Shown here in pieces: positions 10,308 to 22,955 of a stretch of 64,000 nucleotides of DNA. This DNA is from Stenopsyche tienmushanensis (lineage: Eukaryota; Arthropoda; Insecta; Trichoptera; Stenopsychidae). Location of the stretch: the NCBI GenBank assembly GCA_008973525.1, contig WACJ01000181.1, positions 496,001-560,000 on the forward strand. The letters run 5' to 3'. The stretch's first letter is position 1; each line of letters opens with the position of its first letter. The notes beneath the pieces were generated by a model. The model was not told where the DNA came from and did no database searches. It worked only from the letters and a program-made list of their open reading frames with translations. Both the position numbers and the translations under genes were made by a program.

Positions 10308-11036
10308 TCTTTCGTGAAAACACAACCTCACTTTTGTAATACTCGCTGCTTTGAACAATTTGACCATATCCTAATATACATTTATTTTGACTTATAATGC
10401 ATGATTTTAGGACTTTTAAAATTGTTAATATATTTTTTCTGTTTTATTTTATCGTCTTACATTATAATTAAATTTAAATTATTTTGATATTTATATTATA
10501 ATAATAATTAAAAAGTCATCCAATAGTTATTAAAAATAAATCTATGGGATAAAATTAAAAATTTAAATGATCGCTTTTTGAAATTACCATTTTTTTCACT
10601 TATATAAATTATTTATTAAATGACGAGCAAATTATACAATTTTATAATATTTATTTTTGCAATAAAATATATTAGCATTTTTATATGCATACAGTGAAAG
10701 GATTTAGATTAATATTATTTTTTGTATGAATTCGTCGACGATTATAAAATACGGGTATGGCCGTATCGGAAGTGACTTGGTCTAATTTGAGGGATCGGCC
10801 GCTAGCCGCTCGGTGCGCAAGTGCGCATTTCCGCCTTGACGAACTTCTTCGCGTGACGCTCTGTCCGCTTGCTCCGTGTCGATCGCCAGAATACTGTTAA
10901 TAAAGACACTCATTTATTCACTGTTGCGTTAGGAATCGACCGAGCTCTAGGCGATAGCTTTAAATTACTAGGGCCGAGAGCGGACATGCAGTCGCGCTAT
11001 TTAAGGCCATAGGCCCTCCCGATCGCCCGCGACAAG
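10308..11036. promoter_or_regulatory. Divergent promoter region between mRpS18B and PNUTS
   Basis: The two genes are head to head. Positions 10385-10720 are very AT-rich. From about 10740 the composition switches to CpG-rich sequence that continues to about 11520, as expected around an active insect promoter and 5' leader. A short upstream ORF (ATG at 10985, closing at TAG 24 bases later) precedes the proposed PNUTS start. Exact start sites cannot be read from sequence alone. Confidence 0.5.
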
Positions 11037-14000
11037 ATGGTGAGTTCGAATTTCCAAAAGTAAGCATTAACCCTGAAAACCCCGATCTGAGATTCTGTGG
11101 AGGCGTCGAAGGTCGGGAGCCCCGGAGTGTCGCGACCTACTTTTGCGCGGCTCAGTGAAAATCAGCCCAGCATCCCGGAAGGCGATTTTCGCCTTCCTTT
11201 CAGTTTATCAGTTCACGAAAGTGGTGTCGAAAAGACTATTTGAAACGATACGGAGACAAGTTGCAACGGCCATAGGTGCGGCCGACCCTCGGGCGCCATG
11301 TTGCCAGCTCGGTCGCATTGCGACTTACGACCTTTTGCTTGTGTGACGCATCGCTCTCACCCGGAGAGATGCTCTATCCGAATTATTCAATTCCATCGAG
11401 GCTCCAACTATGTAATATGGATAAATTCATCAGATTTAAGACAAAGAATAAATTCAGCAATGACGCGGCTCATTGTCGAAGCCGCGCCTGCGCATTAGAT
11501 TCATAGATAAATATAGACATCGTGAGCGATCGGCTCTAGTGACAATTTATTCGGCATGATTCATAGGGGCTTGCCTTTTCCTGTTAATCTCGTAAAAGTA
11601 GAGGGCATTTTAAAATCATTTCTCGGGGCCTTGTGCAACGCTTTCGCGAATAGTATCAAGTTTAGTTTGACTCGGTTGGCAGATGACGTAATATATGTAC
11701 ACATATGCTACTAAAATTTTTAATTCCATGAACTATCAAAGCCTTCAGCGAAAATAAAGATAATACTAAATATTGCATCAAGAACTAATGAGCATCGTTG
11801 CCAAATGGATGTGGTCGCATGATAAGTAGAGCTCGCTTTTATCCACGGGACGCGGTCCATCTACGACAGGCGTAGCGAACTGGCGGATCAAGAGCCATTC
11901 GACAATTTAAAATTTATTAAAATGTTAATACTGTTTTTAAATGTGAACGATTAAATTTGCCGTTTTTATTTTACGACCCATTGTTAAATGTGTGCATGTT
12001 ACTGTTTTAATTTGAGTTTGATCGTTAATTTTGATGTCGTAATTGATTTTAATAAAAATGAGAAAAAATGGAAATAATTAAGCTATACATTTCTTGTTAT
12101 CAAACAGAGTGATGTAATAAAGAAAAAATGCTATATATATATAGATAATCGACTGGAAATGTCAGTTTATTGGCTTGATTTAATAGAATCGCAAGTCTGT
12201 CTTGTTATTATTGAAGACCATAAAATAAATTAGCATACGAATGTTTTTAAAAGAATCGACAGATGTCACTGAATTATTATTGGCCGTTTATATAATGGTT
12301 TTTGCATGCTTAGCAGTTAAAAATCAAGATTTATTTCCAAGTATTAGTTCATTTAGAATATGCTTTATAGTGTTTACATATTGGACTTCGTGATATATTA
12401 GTTATTATAAGAATAGAAATTGTGTCTTTATGCACTTAAGTTTATCAATTTCACTTTAATTAATTTAAATATCAATGTATTGTGATGGGTAATAACGGAA
12501 TTTTAATGCACTTTTAGAGTGCTTTTCATTTGAAATTGTTAATACCTTCAACAATAGCTTCTAATCTATTTCGCTTTGTGTTGTCATTGCAATATATTTT
12601 TGGAATACCTTATCTATTGTGTTTTTCCAAGTGTCATCATCCCATTGTTATATTAATTACAGAAATATTGTTGAATATTCAATTTAAATAATATCGTATT
12701 TAAATATCAATGCAATCCTAAACTATAAAGGTTTTATTAATCTTTTTTTATAGTTCAAATGTCTTTCATTTGTGTATTTCTTAAAAAAAATAACAAACTG
12801 CGTAATTTGGATGCATTTATAATTTTTTAAGTACTCATTAAATTATTTGACATTTTTATTTCTTCGAGCTCGACAGTTGCGCACCTCTGATAAAACTATG
12901 AAATTGTTTTTTGTGCGGCCATACATTAAAAAAATATTTGAATACTTAACCTAAAAATTCTTTTGTTTTCCATAAACAACGTATTGTAAAACGACCATAG
13001 ACAATCACGACAGCTCGAGCTCTTGCCATTTTAAATAAAATTTCGAAATATATTAGACGTCATTAGTTAAATCGCGAACGATTTCGAAATAAAGGACGCT
13101 TAATTTATTCCCGATTTCTGAGAAAATTGTGAAACGCATTAAGGATAAATGCTGATAAGCGATTGACTGCTGTTAAATGTCATTCTCGTCGTCGCTCCCG
13201 AACGCATAACACCTCGCTTGGGAAGAAAATCTACAAATATTGTTGATAATTTGTTACATAACAATGCCGGTATATAAATAATTTAATCGTATATTTATAG
13301 TACAATTTTTGATTAAAAACGTACATTGCTCCGAATAACATCGCCGTTCAAACGACCGATGATATTACACCGAGCGCTCTGATAACCTATCTTTGGCTTT
13401 TTATCTCGTATAAAAATGTCACAAGCCACACAGCCAAATTAGTTACGATGGCCTAATACAGCCGAGAGTATGAACTTTTCAGTAGTGTTGATTACACGGT
13501 ACGAGGCAGATGTGAAATTTTTAACTATGTTTTGTTCGTTTCTACGTATGTGCGTTAGATTGAGTTCAATGTAGCGATTCAAAGACGTGCGTCATATATG
13601 CGTAGTAAATAAATGGTGCTTTTAAATTTGGGATATGAAACTTTGGTTGACTTTTCCGGGGATGTTGCGAACGGTAGGATTTGCGTCTTTTTATTTAGAA
13701 TACGCCGTATGAATCGTCGATGTGTCGACGCTTGAAATGTGGTTTTGTATGAATAATTCCACGCGCGGTATCCGCATTCTCGTTCAATTTTGCGATTGAA
13801 TACGTTGAATATTCCCGTATTTTTAATCTTCGCTTGGTGATTATCTTATCTATAATTTGCAAATGTAGATTATTGTATTGTTAAGCGATCAAATATTAAT
13901 CGCTTGACGTTATAAAATTAAATATGATCTAATCACGTACTGAAATATTTATTAATAAATTGATCATTCGGTTTAAATAATAGTGTACAAATAATACGCA

Positions 14001-17000
14001 CGGAATAGATAACCGAACAATGTAGAGCACGTTTTTAGATAATAAATTTTACATAATGCGCGACGTCTTATCAATTTTGAATGTATAAAATAAAGCAGAA
14101 TTTATATATTTAATTAACGCGTCATTTAATGTATGGATTTTATTGATTTACCGTTCGCTAATCTACGATTTTTTTTATTACCTCAGCCTCGAATTGATCC
14201 GGTTCAATTGTTAAAATGCCTGGGTGTTCTTCTATCTCCATCCGGTGGCATCAAAAGCAAAGATGAAGTGCAAAGACTCGCCAGGTAAATTATTTTTGTT
14301 ATAATATCCGTTTGTATTGGGATACTCATTAATTTTATGTCGTTATTTATTGTATGCTTGTATTTTTTCAGTCTGATGACCAAATTTTCAAAAAAGCTCG
14401 TGTCAAAATGCATATACATTCAGATCTTAAAACGGACCGAGACTGAATTGCTCGGTTCTTTTATGGGAGTCGGTGGTTGGATTCTCATCCACATGTGGCT
14501 CACGGACGGAATCGTTTCTAAAAATTGGCCCCTAATCCAAGAATTGCTCGAATTGCTTCTTCTATGTCCGGTCGACGTAGAAAGGCTGAAGACTAACAAC
14601 TGTCCAAAGCTCATAAAGGAGCTCTCCAAGGAAACGAATCAAGGAGGTATGTATTTTTAAGGTTTCTGTTTGTTGTTTACGCCTATATCACTAATCATTA
14701 GTCTCACAGACTACAGATTCAGAATGCGTGTTTCCGAACCGGTCTCTGATAGCTCAAATCCTTTCTAAATAAACAAATTAGTAATCTATGCGTGTGTACG
14801 TCAATTGTCACATATTAAGTAGCGATTGTTGATTATTAAGATTGTATTTAAAGTATTTTTTTTGTATTTATTTCAGTCATTCAAGTTTTAGCAAGTAAAC
14901 TCGTCGAGCAGTGGTTGAAGCTCGTTAAAGGAGAAGCAGCGCCTCCGTTAGTATTGGATCAAATCCCCAATTTGGTTTTGGAGAATGAAAATTCAAACAG
15001 CGTGACGGAGCTCGACGATAAGGGCTCCGATTTGGGCACTTTAAAAGTTTACGACGGCGATCAAAGCGATTTGGAAAACAATTGCGAAACAACAAATGAT
15101 AAAACGAGCAGTGATGATAATTCTGTAGAAAAACAAGATGAAGACTCTGAGAGAAGTAAAAATCAGATACCAATTTTAAAAATATCCGTCAAAGACGGAA
15201 AACAAGTGGTATCAAAATTATCTGATAAAAGTGAGAAAAAGTCGATAGGGAGTGATAAAAAACATTCAGATTCAGATAAAAAGAGCAAACAAGACGTAGA
15301 CGATAATGACAAAATTAAAAAGAAGGATTCTGAGAAAAGAAGAAGCAGCAGCAGCAGTAGTAATTCTAGCCGGTCTAGCTCTAATAAAAGTTCGAAAAGT
15401 AAACACTCTTCAAAATCAAATTCTTCCAGTGATCGCCATAATAGTAGTGATAGTTCTAAAAGTAGTTCTAAATCTTCCAAAGATAAAGATAGACACTCAC
15501 TTAGCAGTAAGGATAGCGATAAACGTAAAGATAAAAAACATCATAGTGATAGGGATAGATTAGGTAGCGATAAGAGTAAAGAGCAAGAAAAAAATAGAGA
15601 GTCCAGTGATAAAAATAAAGACGCCGAGAAGAAAGAAAACTCTAGCAAAACGCCGATACTGTCCATTATGAAATTAGGAAAGATACCCAAAAAATCCTCC
15701 AGCGAGAGAAGCGACGTCTTGAAAGAGAAGCCCTCGATTTCAATCGAGGTCCGCAAACCGACCGACAACAACCGGCCGAAAACCGTCAAAACTTTCAACT
15801 CGAAATTTAGGTCCCACGGATTGGAAGAGGAAGCCAAACCGCCGCCGCCTCGGGGCTCGGTCAAGAAACCCAGCGTTCCGGCTACCCTACCCGGACTACC
15901 CGCGCCCAAGAGGCCGTCCCCGATCCGAAGCATGGAAGCGCCGCCCGAAAAGAGACCCAAAATAGTGGACAATACCGAAAGACCCGGCGCAATTAAATTA
16001 ATACCTGCTAAGCCCAAGCGTAAGTATCCCCACATGAACTTAAATAAAACTACTATCACATTAACCGTGTATTGTATTGCAGGTGCATCGTTTTGGCTAG
16101 TGATCTTATTCTTTGTGCAATTTTTGAATATGTTGTTTTTAAAAAATGAGGTTTTCGGTAAGTCCCCGTGCAAGTGCATTCGAGAGAAGATCCACTATTT
16201 GCTGTCCATATAAATAGATTTTTTTTTATTTTACCACCGTGTATTCATTTTCTACATTTATCTCATGCCACTAAAGAAAGTTTTTGCAGATGTTTATATA
16301 GCAGATTTTTCGAATGTCAAGAAGCCGTGCCTGAATCCTCCGAAGTGGAACTCGTGCGCTGCATCCATTATGGTATACTGTGGTCCATCTTAATTTTTCA
16401 AAATTAGGGTGCCCAAAGAGATTTTAATATTAAAAATACATACATATATAAATATTTTGAAATAATCCACTCACAGAAGCTAAGTCTTTCCAAAATAGAT
16501 TTAATAATATACAGTCAGTAAAATGGATTTATTTTTCTTTTTAAACAAAACCATTTTAAAGCTAAAGTCACTAAATTAAGCATCTGATTTGTAACTATGT
16601 CGATACTTAATTTATCGAGAAAAAAAATCAGCGATGAAACAATTCAAAGTCGAGATACATTTTTGATATTCGTCCATTTTTATCTCGGATTTATAGCCAC
16701 TATTCATGCAAATGACTTTGATTGCCGTCCAGCTATACTTACATTATATATATATATATACTAACTTTAAGCTCCATACTATGACTTTAGTTTTTTTTTT
16801 CTTTCAAAATATACAGCTTTGAATATGAAGTTTTATTTCCATTTAATTTCACTAAACTAAAAGTCAGATAAAATTAACAAATAGCAACAGAAAACAAACT
16901 AAAAAATTTCCAGTTAAAAGAATGCAACGCACCCGATAAATGGAGCATTGTCATTCTCATTTTCCTCGACGAACATCTCTAAATCGATCTTGTGAAGCAT

Positions 17001-20000
17001 TCGATAAAAAATATATATATATATATTTCAACGCTCGGCGGTGAAATGAGCGCTCCGCACGGAGATGACCGCCGGGGTTGTACTGTTACAATTAAATCTT
17101 TCGGCACATGCGACTTAATTATAACTGCATTATAATTTTTATTACAATAAAATACTCTTTATTGCATAGTATTTTTGTAAAATATCATCCCTTATGAAAA
17201 ATGGAACCTTATCACGATCGAACTACAACCAAAAAGACAGCACCTCTGTCAGAACGACTCCTATTCCTGATGATTTTGAAAGATTTAAATAATATTTAAG
17301 ATATCAAAATATATCTTGCGTGCGGAAGTTTTGTGGATGAAGAAAGTTATACGGAGAGAGCAAATCGTGCACGTGATAAATAGGAATAAGAACGAAACGC
17401 ATACGATGCAATTTTATCACAATCAGACGCATGTCGTATTATGCATCGTTGACCTTCAATGCTGAAGGCCGATTTATTAGACGGTTGAGGGATAATAGAA
17501 TATAAACCGAAATTTGCACGATGTTTAAAAGTGATTTTTGATTGCGGAGAGGAAAGATTTATATCTAAAAAAAAAGATAATGCAATAAGTCAGTGTTTCC
17601 GTATTTTATCTGATCAATGTGAATATCGATATATTTGCTTTTATATTATATAAATTGCAATTGATCTGTATGCTCAAGTTTTCCGTTGTCCATTGGGTCT
17701 GACAAATTTGCTTCCGAATAACAGCTCAAATGGTTTCGTTGCGTTTTAAAACGTTTGAACGACGGACTCCCTGTCCGGATATGGTTTTAATTTGTAAATT
17801 GATTGCTCGATATTGATTTTAGAAATTGGTTTCTAGTACTCTTGATGTTCTAAATGGCATGTGTGACGAATATGCGCGACTTTACATTGGGGACCGAAGA
17901 AATATTTTGGGGTCGAAATAGCATTGGTGCTCTTAGTGTAAATTCGATTTTTTTTATTTATTCATAAAAAATGATAAAACAAAGTCGCTGCATCTTGTGT
18001 TGAGAAACTCTGGGCTTTATGTAATCGCGATGCGCTGTCGCACTTTTTAGAAGCCATTGGCACTCGTATGCGTGCGTGGCCCGATCGATACGCAATCGTC
18101 ATTGCGCCACAAAAATATTAATCATGCGAAACCCTTCATTTTAATTGCACCCCTTTTCTGCCTCCCGGATTAAATTTAGCATTTAAAAAAATCGATTTAG
18201 GACTGCGCTTCGTTTTAGTGCGATATGAAATGAAGTGCCGCATGTTGTCCCTTTGACGTCGATCAACACATTACCCGCGGGAAGCGTGTTTTTTTTAAAT
18301 AATATTAACGCATTACCAATACGCGAGATTTTTCAACGCGCGCGAAACTTCCCCGTATGTAATGTGTTGATGCGTTTTTCCACAAATGTGTTATTTTGGG
18401 ATGACCCGTTAGCCATCGAGCCTAATCATTCAAAGCGATTTTATTTTGGGCTTCTATTAGATCTTGATCTATTCATTTGAAAACGGCGATCTATATTCGG
18501 AGGATGATTGCGGATTAAAGTGAAAGTGATCTTCCATCATTTTGGATTTTACGTTTTAAATATTCAATTTAGAATTTCAAGCATGATTGTTTGGGGGAGG
18601 GGAGGGGGAATCTATGGGTTTTGCTAATATAACTCCTGTTATAGCTCCGTTTAAACCCTCTGATCGAATTGACGTTTCACAATCCGTGCCCTCGTCAACG
18701 CGTGATGAAAATTACGCAAATTTAGCTTGATGTCCTTATATTTTGTTCGTGTGTTTGCGTGCAATTTAACCCTTTGTCTGCTAGGGCGTATCTTCATCTA
18801 ATTTTATCTCGCTGACGCATAAGCTAAATGCACTATCAGGTTAAGCACTGATACCCTGATAATTTTGAAGTCAATGAGCCAATAGTGATTGTATGCAGTC
18901 CTCGTTAATTTCACAATCGACGATATATCGTCTCTTAGCACTTTAAGGATATATTAATGCATACAGTTCAAATTGAAAATAATTTACGATAGTTTACAGT
19001 TTTTTACCACGCTGCTACGCGCGCCACACATTGAAAAGCACTGATACGTTCGTATAGATGTAGTAAACTCTAATGTTTGGCGTTTTAAGATTTATATATC
19101 AATTTTACAAAGGTTTCATGATTTTTTTGCCTATATCACCCCGACTCTAAAGTGTTAATTAGGTCAGCTAAAACCGATTTAATAGTTCATAGCGAAGTAA
19201 AACAGCATACTGCTTCGGATCATCCGGATGATCGATTCAATGGATCGTTGTTAATTTATTCTCATCCGTTATTTATATTTGGCGCGCATATTTTTGTCAT
19301 TTTGAGGGGGGGTTTTCATTTAAATCGAATTGATGCGAGCAGAGCAATGGCTTTTTCGTAGAAAGTCTGAAACATTTTTATTCCGTTTGATGATGACGAT
19401 TGACCACCGATTGACGCCACTGAGCTGACGACTCGTCGACAAAAATGTTGGATTCCAAGAAGAGCAAGCCGAAGAATCTGGGTTGACGATTGGCGCCAGT
19501 TGTGCCACAAGCGTAAAGCTTCGGAAACCCATCGTCTCTTCCGATCGAACCGGCATCCGTAGTCTTCGATGGATCTGTTGGCGTTCGAGCCCGAAAGACG
19601 AAAATTGGCGCCAATCGTCGACCGATTTATGAATTTAATAAAAATAGCCAATTGCATTGAGCTATGGAAGAATTCGATGCAATTGAAACGGAAGCAATTA
19701 AAAAACAGGACCCCAGTGCGATTATATAGGTGGACTAGATTTGCTACGCGATGACTTGCTGCATTCCTGCACCGGTGTCGGTCTTCGGATGCATTGTGCA
19801 GAATTTGAATAAGAATAGACAGCAATCGGGTCAAACGCACGTCTGACCTGGTGGTAGCGCATTACATTTCGTACAGCAAGCGTGAAATGCACTCCAGATT
19901 CGCTCTAGTCCGTTGCTTCCTCAACGTCCAGATGAAATCTTGGAACGCTTTCGATTCCTAGATCAATCTGTTGGAAAATACTAACGGTGCTCTCGATTTC

Positions 20001-22416
20001 ATTCTACTCCTTCTGGCTTTAAATTTGTCTTTCAAATTTGATATCTCGCGTAACACTTAAATATATATGCATATATATTTATTTATTTTTATCGTGTACA
20101 TTTTCACAGCGAAGACGATAAATCGACTTCCATTCCGTACTGTTGGCCAGGTCAGGCTGTCTTGCTGTCAACGACCTTGACCGACGATTCGATCAGCTGT
20201 TTTTGACGTACAAACGAACAGCTGTTACAACAGACCCACTAATTTCGATTATCCGGCTTTGAATCGGATAATTTCCGATTGGTCGCACAATCACTCGATG
20301 CTTCTCATAGACTTGTTAAAGAATTACATGCAACAATAATGATAGCAGGTTCAGGGTGGGCTCTCTACTGGAATTTTATTGTTGATGCAAATATTCGCAT
20401 GTCATTACTGAATTTAGTGAAATTTGGTTCTTTTAATTACAGCGTCATTGTGTGCGTATCCATAACGCAGTAAAGAATATGAAAAATAAAACAAATTTGC
20501 AAGTAAAGTAGATGATTTGCAATTAAATATTAGGGGTAGGGGTGACGATGCAACTGTCGAGAGTCGAAAGAGTGCACGTCGGGGATGCCACTTTCGGTAG
20601 GACGTCCTGCAATTCTTTGCCATGGCAATTATGAAGACATGATCGATCATATCGCCGACTCAATTCAGAGTCCAGTGCGCAGTCTCGCGGCAATTGCATT
20701 CGACACCGATGCACTTCGAATCGTATGGGACAGTATAAATGCAAAAGCGTTGGGCATTTCTGAGAAATATTGACACATTATACCACTGATGGATGCAGCT
20801 TCTTTCTCGAATGTTTTAAATTTTCAGCCCTCGTAGATCTGCGAGTTGAGCGAGCGTCGTCGTCGATTATAACTTTTAAGAGACGTGAAAGATAAAATAA
20901 AAAATGACCGTCGTTTTGTTTCTTTGCAGCCACTCACCTCTTCGAGAGCGGATCGTTCATGGACGCCCTCGCAGCTTCCGCGACGAACAAGAAGGAGCCC
21001 CGCAAACGCAAACGGAAGACGAGCGGATCGAAAGACATGACCGCGCAAAACGAGGGCTCGCCTCCCACGTCGCCGGACGCCCAGAACCGACCGTCGACTC
21101 CCGTCGAGGAATCCAAGCCGGCTCCCCTCCGCTTCTATCAGGACACTCTGGACACGGAGGAGGAGGAGCGCAAGGCGCCCGGCTCCAAGTCTCCGACGGA
21201 AGGGGACAAGACCCCGGACGCGGAAGACGACGGATCGCCGTCGTCCCCGTCCAAGTCCGTGGAAGACGACGTCCTCGGCAAGCTGGACATACCGACGGCG
21301 GAGCCGATCCCCGACTTCAACGCCGCCAACCGCGGCCTGAAGGGCGTCCTCGTCGTCCACAAGAAGAGAGGCCCCAAGAAGGCCCTGCGGTGGCGCGACT
21401 CGAACCTCGAAGACGTCCAGTACTTCGAGCTGGACGAGACCGAGAGGGTCAACGTGACGAAGACGTTCCTCGACATGAAACAGATGGAGCACATAAACGA
21501 GCGGGAGGCCTTCAAGAAGAGCAGAAATCTGGCGACGGAGGACTTCATGGAGGAGAGGACGCACTGGCAGAAGCTCGTCCCGATCGACGTGAGCCCCGAC
21601 GTGATGGTCGACTTCGGCAAGAACAGCCAGGAGAAGATCAAGCAGTCGAAGAGGCAGGCGAGCGTCCTCCAGGCGCTCTACTTCCACAAGTCGATGATCC
21701 CCGACTCGCCGGCGGAGGCCGACCCGGAGAACCTCCCGTACTCGGACCCGACGGTGATCCCCCTCGACGACGTCACCGGCAACCCGGACACGGTCAACGA
21801 CTACACGACGACCCCCTGGCCGGAGCCGAAGACCAACCCGCAGTCGCCGAGCGCGATCCAGGGCCAGCAGATGTTCCCGCCGATGCCGCCCTTCAACCCC
21901 GGGATGAACGGGCCGCCCTTCGGGATGGCCGGGTTTCCGCCCGGCGGCGGCGGCATGATGCCCGGCATGGCCGGCATGCCCGGCGACTGGCCGGTCGGCG
22001 GGCCCGGCGGCCCCGTGCCCGACGGCATGGGCATGAACCCGGACATGTTCATGGGGCCCGTCCCGAACCCCATGTACCACGGGATGATGCAGGACTACCC
22101 CATGATGGAGGGCATGAACGGCTACCAGCAGGGATTCCCCGGGCCGATGGGCCCGAGCTCGATGAGCAGACCGATGGGCCCGCCGGGCCCCGGCTCGTAC
22201 TTCGGGAAGAACCGCGGCTCCGGAATGAGGGGGCCGCCGAGGGGAGGCCACGGCATGCACTGGAGGGCGAAGACCCCCGGCAGCTGGAACGGCCCGCAGC
22301 GGGGGGGCAACTCCCACCGCGGAAGCGGAAGGATATGCACGCACTTCCAGAAGAAGGGCTTCTGTCGCTTCGGCGACACGTGTCCCTTCATGCATTCCAA
22401 CGGGAGTCGATATTGA
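11037..22416 (+). CDS. PNUTS: PNUTS (PPP1R10), nuclear targeting subunit of protein phosphatase 1
   Basis: Exons: 11037-11039 (ATG only, followed at once by the donor GTGAGT), 14187-14284, 14372-14646, 14877-16019 and 20930-22416, about 1001 residues. Exons 2-4 carry the TFIIS N-terminal-like (LW) domain: a PRIDPVQLLKCLGVLLSPSG block, then KFSKKLVSKCIYIQILKRT and CPVDVERLKTNNCPKLIKEL. A long Lys/Ser/Asp-rich disordered region follows. Exon 5 encodes ESGSFMDALAAS, then the PP1-docking neighbourhood KKALRWRD with YFELDETERVNVTKTF, a Gly/Pro/Met-rich stretch and a C-terminal CCCH zinc finger (CTHFQKKGFCRFGDTCPFMH). PNUTS holds PP1 with WDR82 and TOX4 and dephosphorylates RNA polymerase II and Spt5 at transcript ends; role by family. 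The RVxF site has Leu where Val or Ile is usual. The ATG-only first exon is inferred; the downstream exon opens in phase 0 with Pro-Arg-Ile-Asp. Exon 5 is strongly GC-rich at third positions, unlike the first part of exon 4. Confidence 0.92.
11040..14186 (+). other. PNUTS intron 1
   Basis: The first 480 bases are CpG-rich and may contain further leader exons or promoter elements (short open stretches at 11143-11506 show no recognisable protein). From about 11550 the intron is AT-rich with no gene, tRNA or clear transposon seen. Near 12135 there is a short (TA)n run. The intron assignment depends on the ATG-only first exon. Confidence 0.5.
14687..14740. repeat. Partial copy of the 41327-41493 inverted-repeat element
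   Basis: In PNUTS intron 3 the string ATCACTAATCATTAGTCTCA, then CAGACTACAGATT, resembles the right arm of the element at 41327-41493 read in reverse. It shows that this element is dispersed. Confidence 0.45.
18593..18618 (+). other. Potential G-quadruplex in PNUTS intron 4
   Basis: Four G runs (5, 4, 5 and 3 Gs) separated by loops of 1, 1 and 7 bases fit the usual G-quadruplex pattern. It lies on the sense strand of the intron; effect unknown. Confidence 0.4.
18766..19158. mobile_element. piggyBac-type MITE, about 393 bp
   Basis: Both borders are TTAA, the piggyBac target. The left end reads TTAACCCTTTGTCTGC; the right end read inward is TTAACACTTTAGAGTCGG. The repeats agree only over the first bases, so this is a tentative call. 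It has no coding capacity. Confidence 0.5.
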
Positions 22417-22788
22417 ATATCGTCGATATAAGCAAAAATGTGATACACGGGTGCTTCGTTAATGTTAATTAATATCGTCTGCATCTCTGAGCGGTTGTGA
22501 TAGTCGTAGCTAGCCGTGGCAGGATACTCTATCTTGTAAATATATTTTATCTGTTTTATGGACAACTTGATTTACGTCGTTCGCATCGGCCACGGCGGAA
22601 CATTCGAGAGTACAAATATTTAATATAGCGCCGTCCCTTCATACTATGTACGGAGGGAGTGGCTAGAATATTTTTATAAAGACTGTGAATTGTAAATAAT
22701 ACGTATTTTAAGTGTTATAATTTATTCGTTTTTATTATCTAAGTTATGGATTTCATATTTTTGAATGTAAATCGTTGAAATTACATCA

Positions 22789-22794
22789 AATAAA
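22789..22794 (+). terminator. Poly(A) signal AATAAA of PNUTS
   Basis: It lies about 370 bases past the stop codon, at the end of a plausible 3' UTR (22417 to about 22815). Confidence 0.6.
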
Positions 22795-22819
22795 AAGTAA
22801 CGACGTTAAACGATTGTGT

Positions 22820-22924
22820 ACGACTTTATTAATGCGGCTATTGGGATATCGCTTATGCGTTCCTCTTTTATCCTCACATTACCCCAGCGATCGAAACTTA
22901 TCAAATAAGGGGGATTTTGTCTAG

Positions 22925-22955
<31 letters not shown>

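Larger units (their letters stand above)
16020..20929 (+). other. PNUTS intron 4 (4.9 kb)
   Basis: Positions 16290-16393 could be an alternative last exon (described in the findings). (TA)n runs lie at 16745-16760 and 17010-17028. A piggyBac-type MITE is at 18766-19158. A block with mixed composition at 19150-20780 contains several overlapping open frames, the longest 19840-19316 on the minus strand (174 codons, rich in Arg, Ser and Phe). None resembles a known family. The rest is AT-rich without visible features. Confidence 0.5.

Noticed and set aside
15163..16179. Leu/Ser-rich open frames on the minus strand opposite PNUTS exon 4
   Set aside because: These are the complement of Lys/Ser/Asp-rich coding sequence and have no independent support.
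16290..16372. Internal cassette exon in PNUTS
   Set aside because: 83 bases would shift the frame into exon 5; only terminal use is possible.
20824..22395. Long open frame on the minus strand opposite PNUTS exon 5, and a second long plus frame (20904-22472)
   Set aside because: Both are side products of the extreme GC bias of exon 5. Their translations are Arg/Gly/His/Pro-rich without any family signature, while the true frame shows the PNUTS motifs.
22924..22950. (TA)n run as a regulatory or cruciform site
   Set aside because: Simple microsatellite, common in AT-rich insect DNA.
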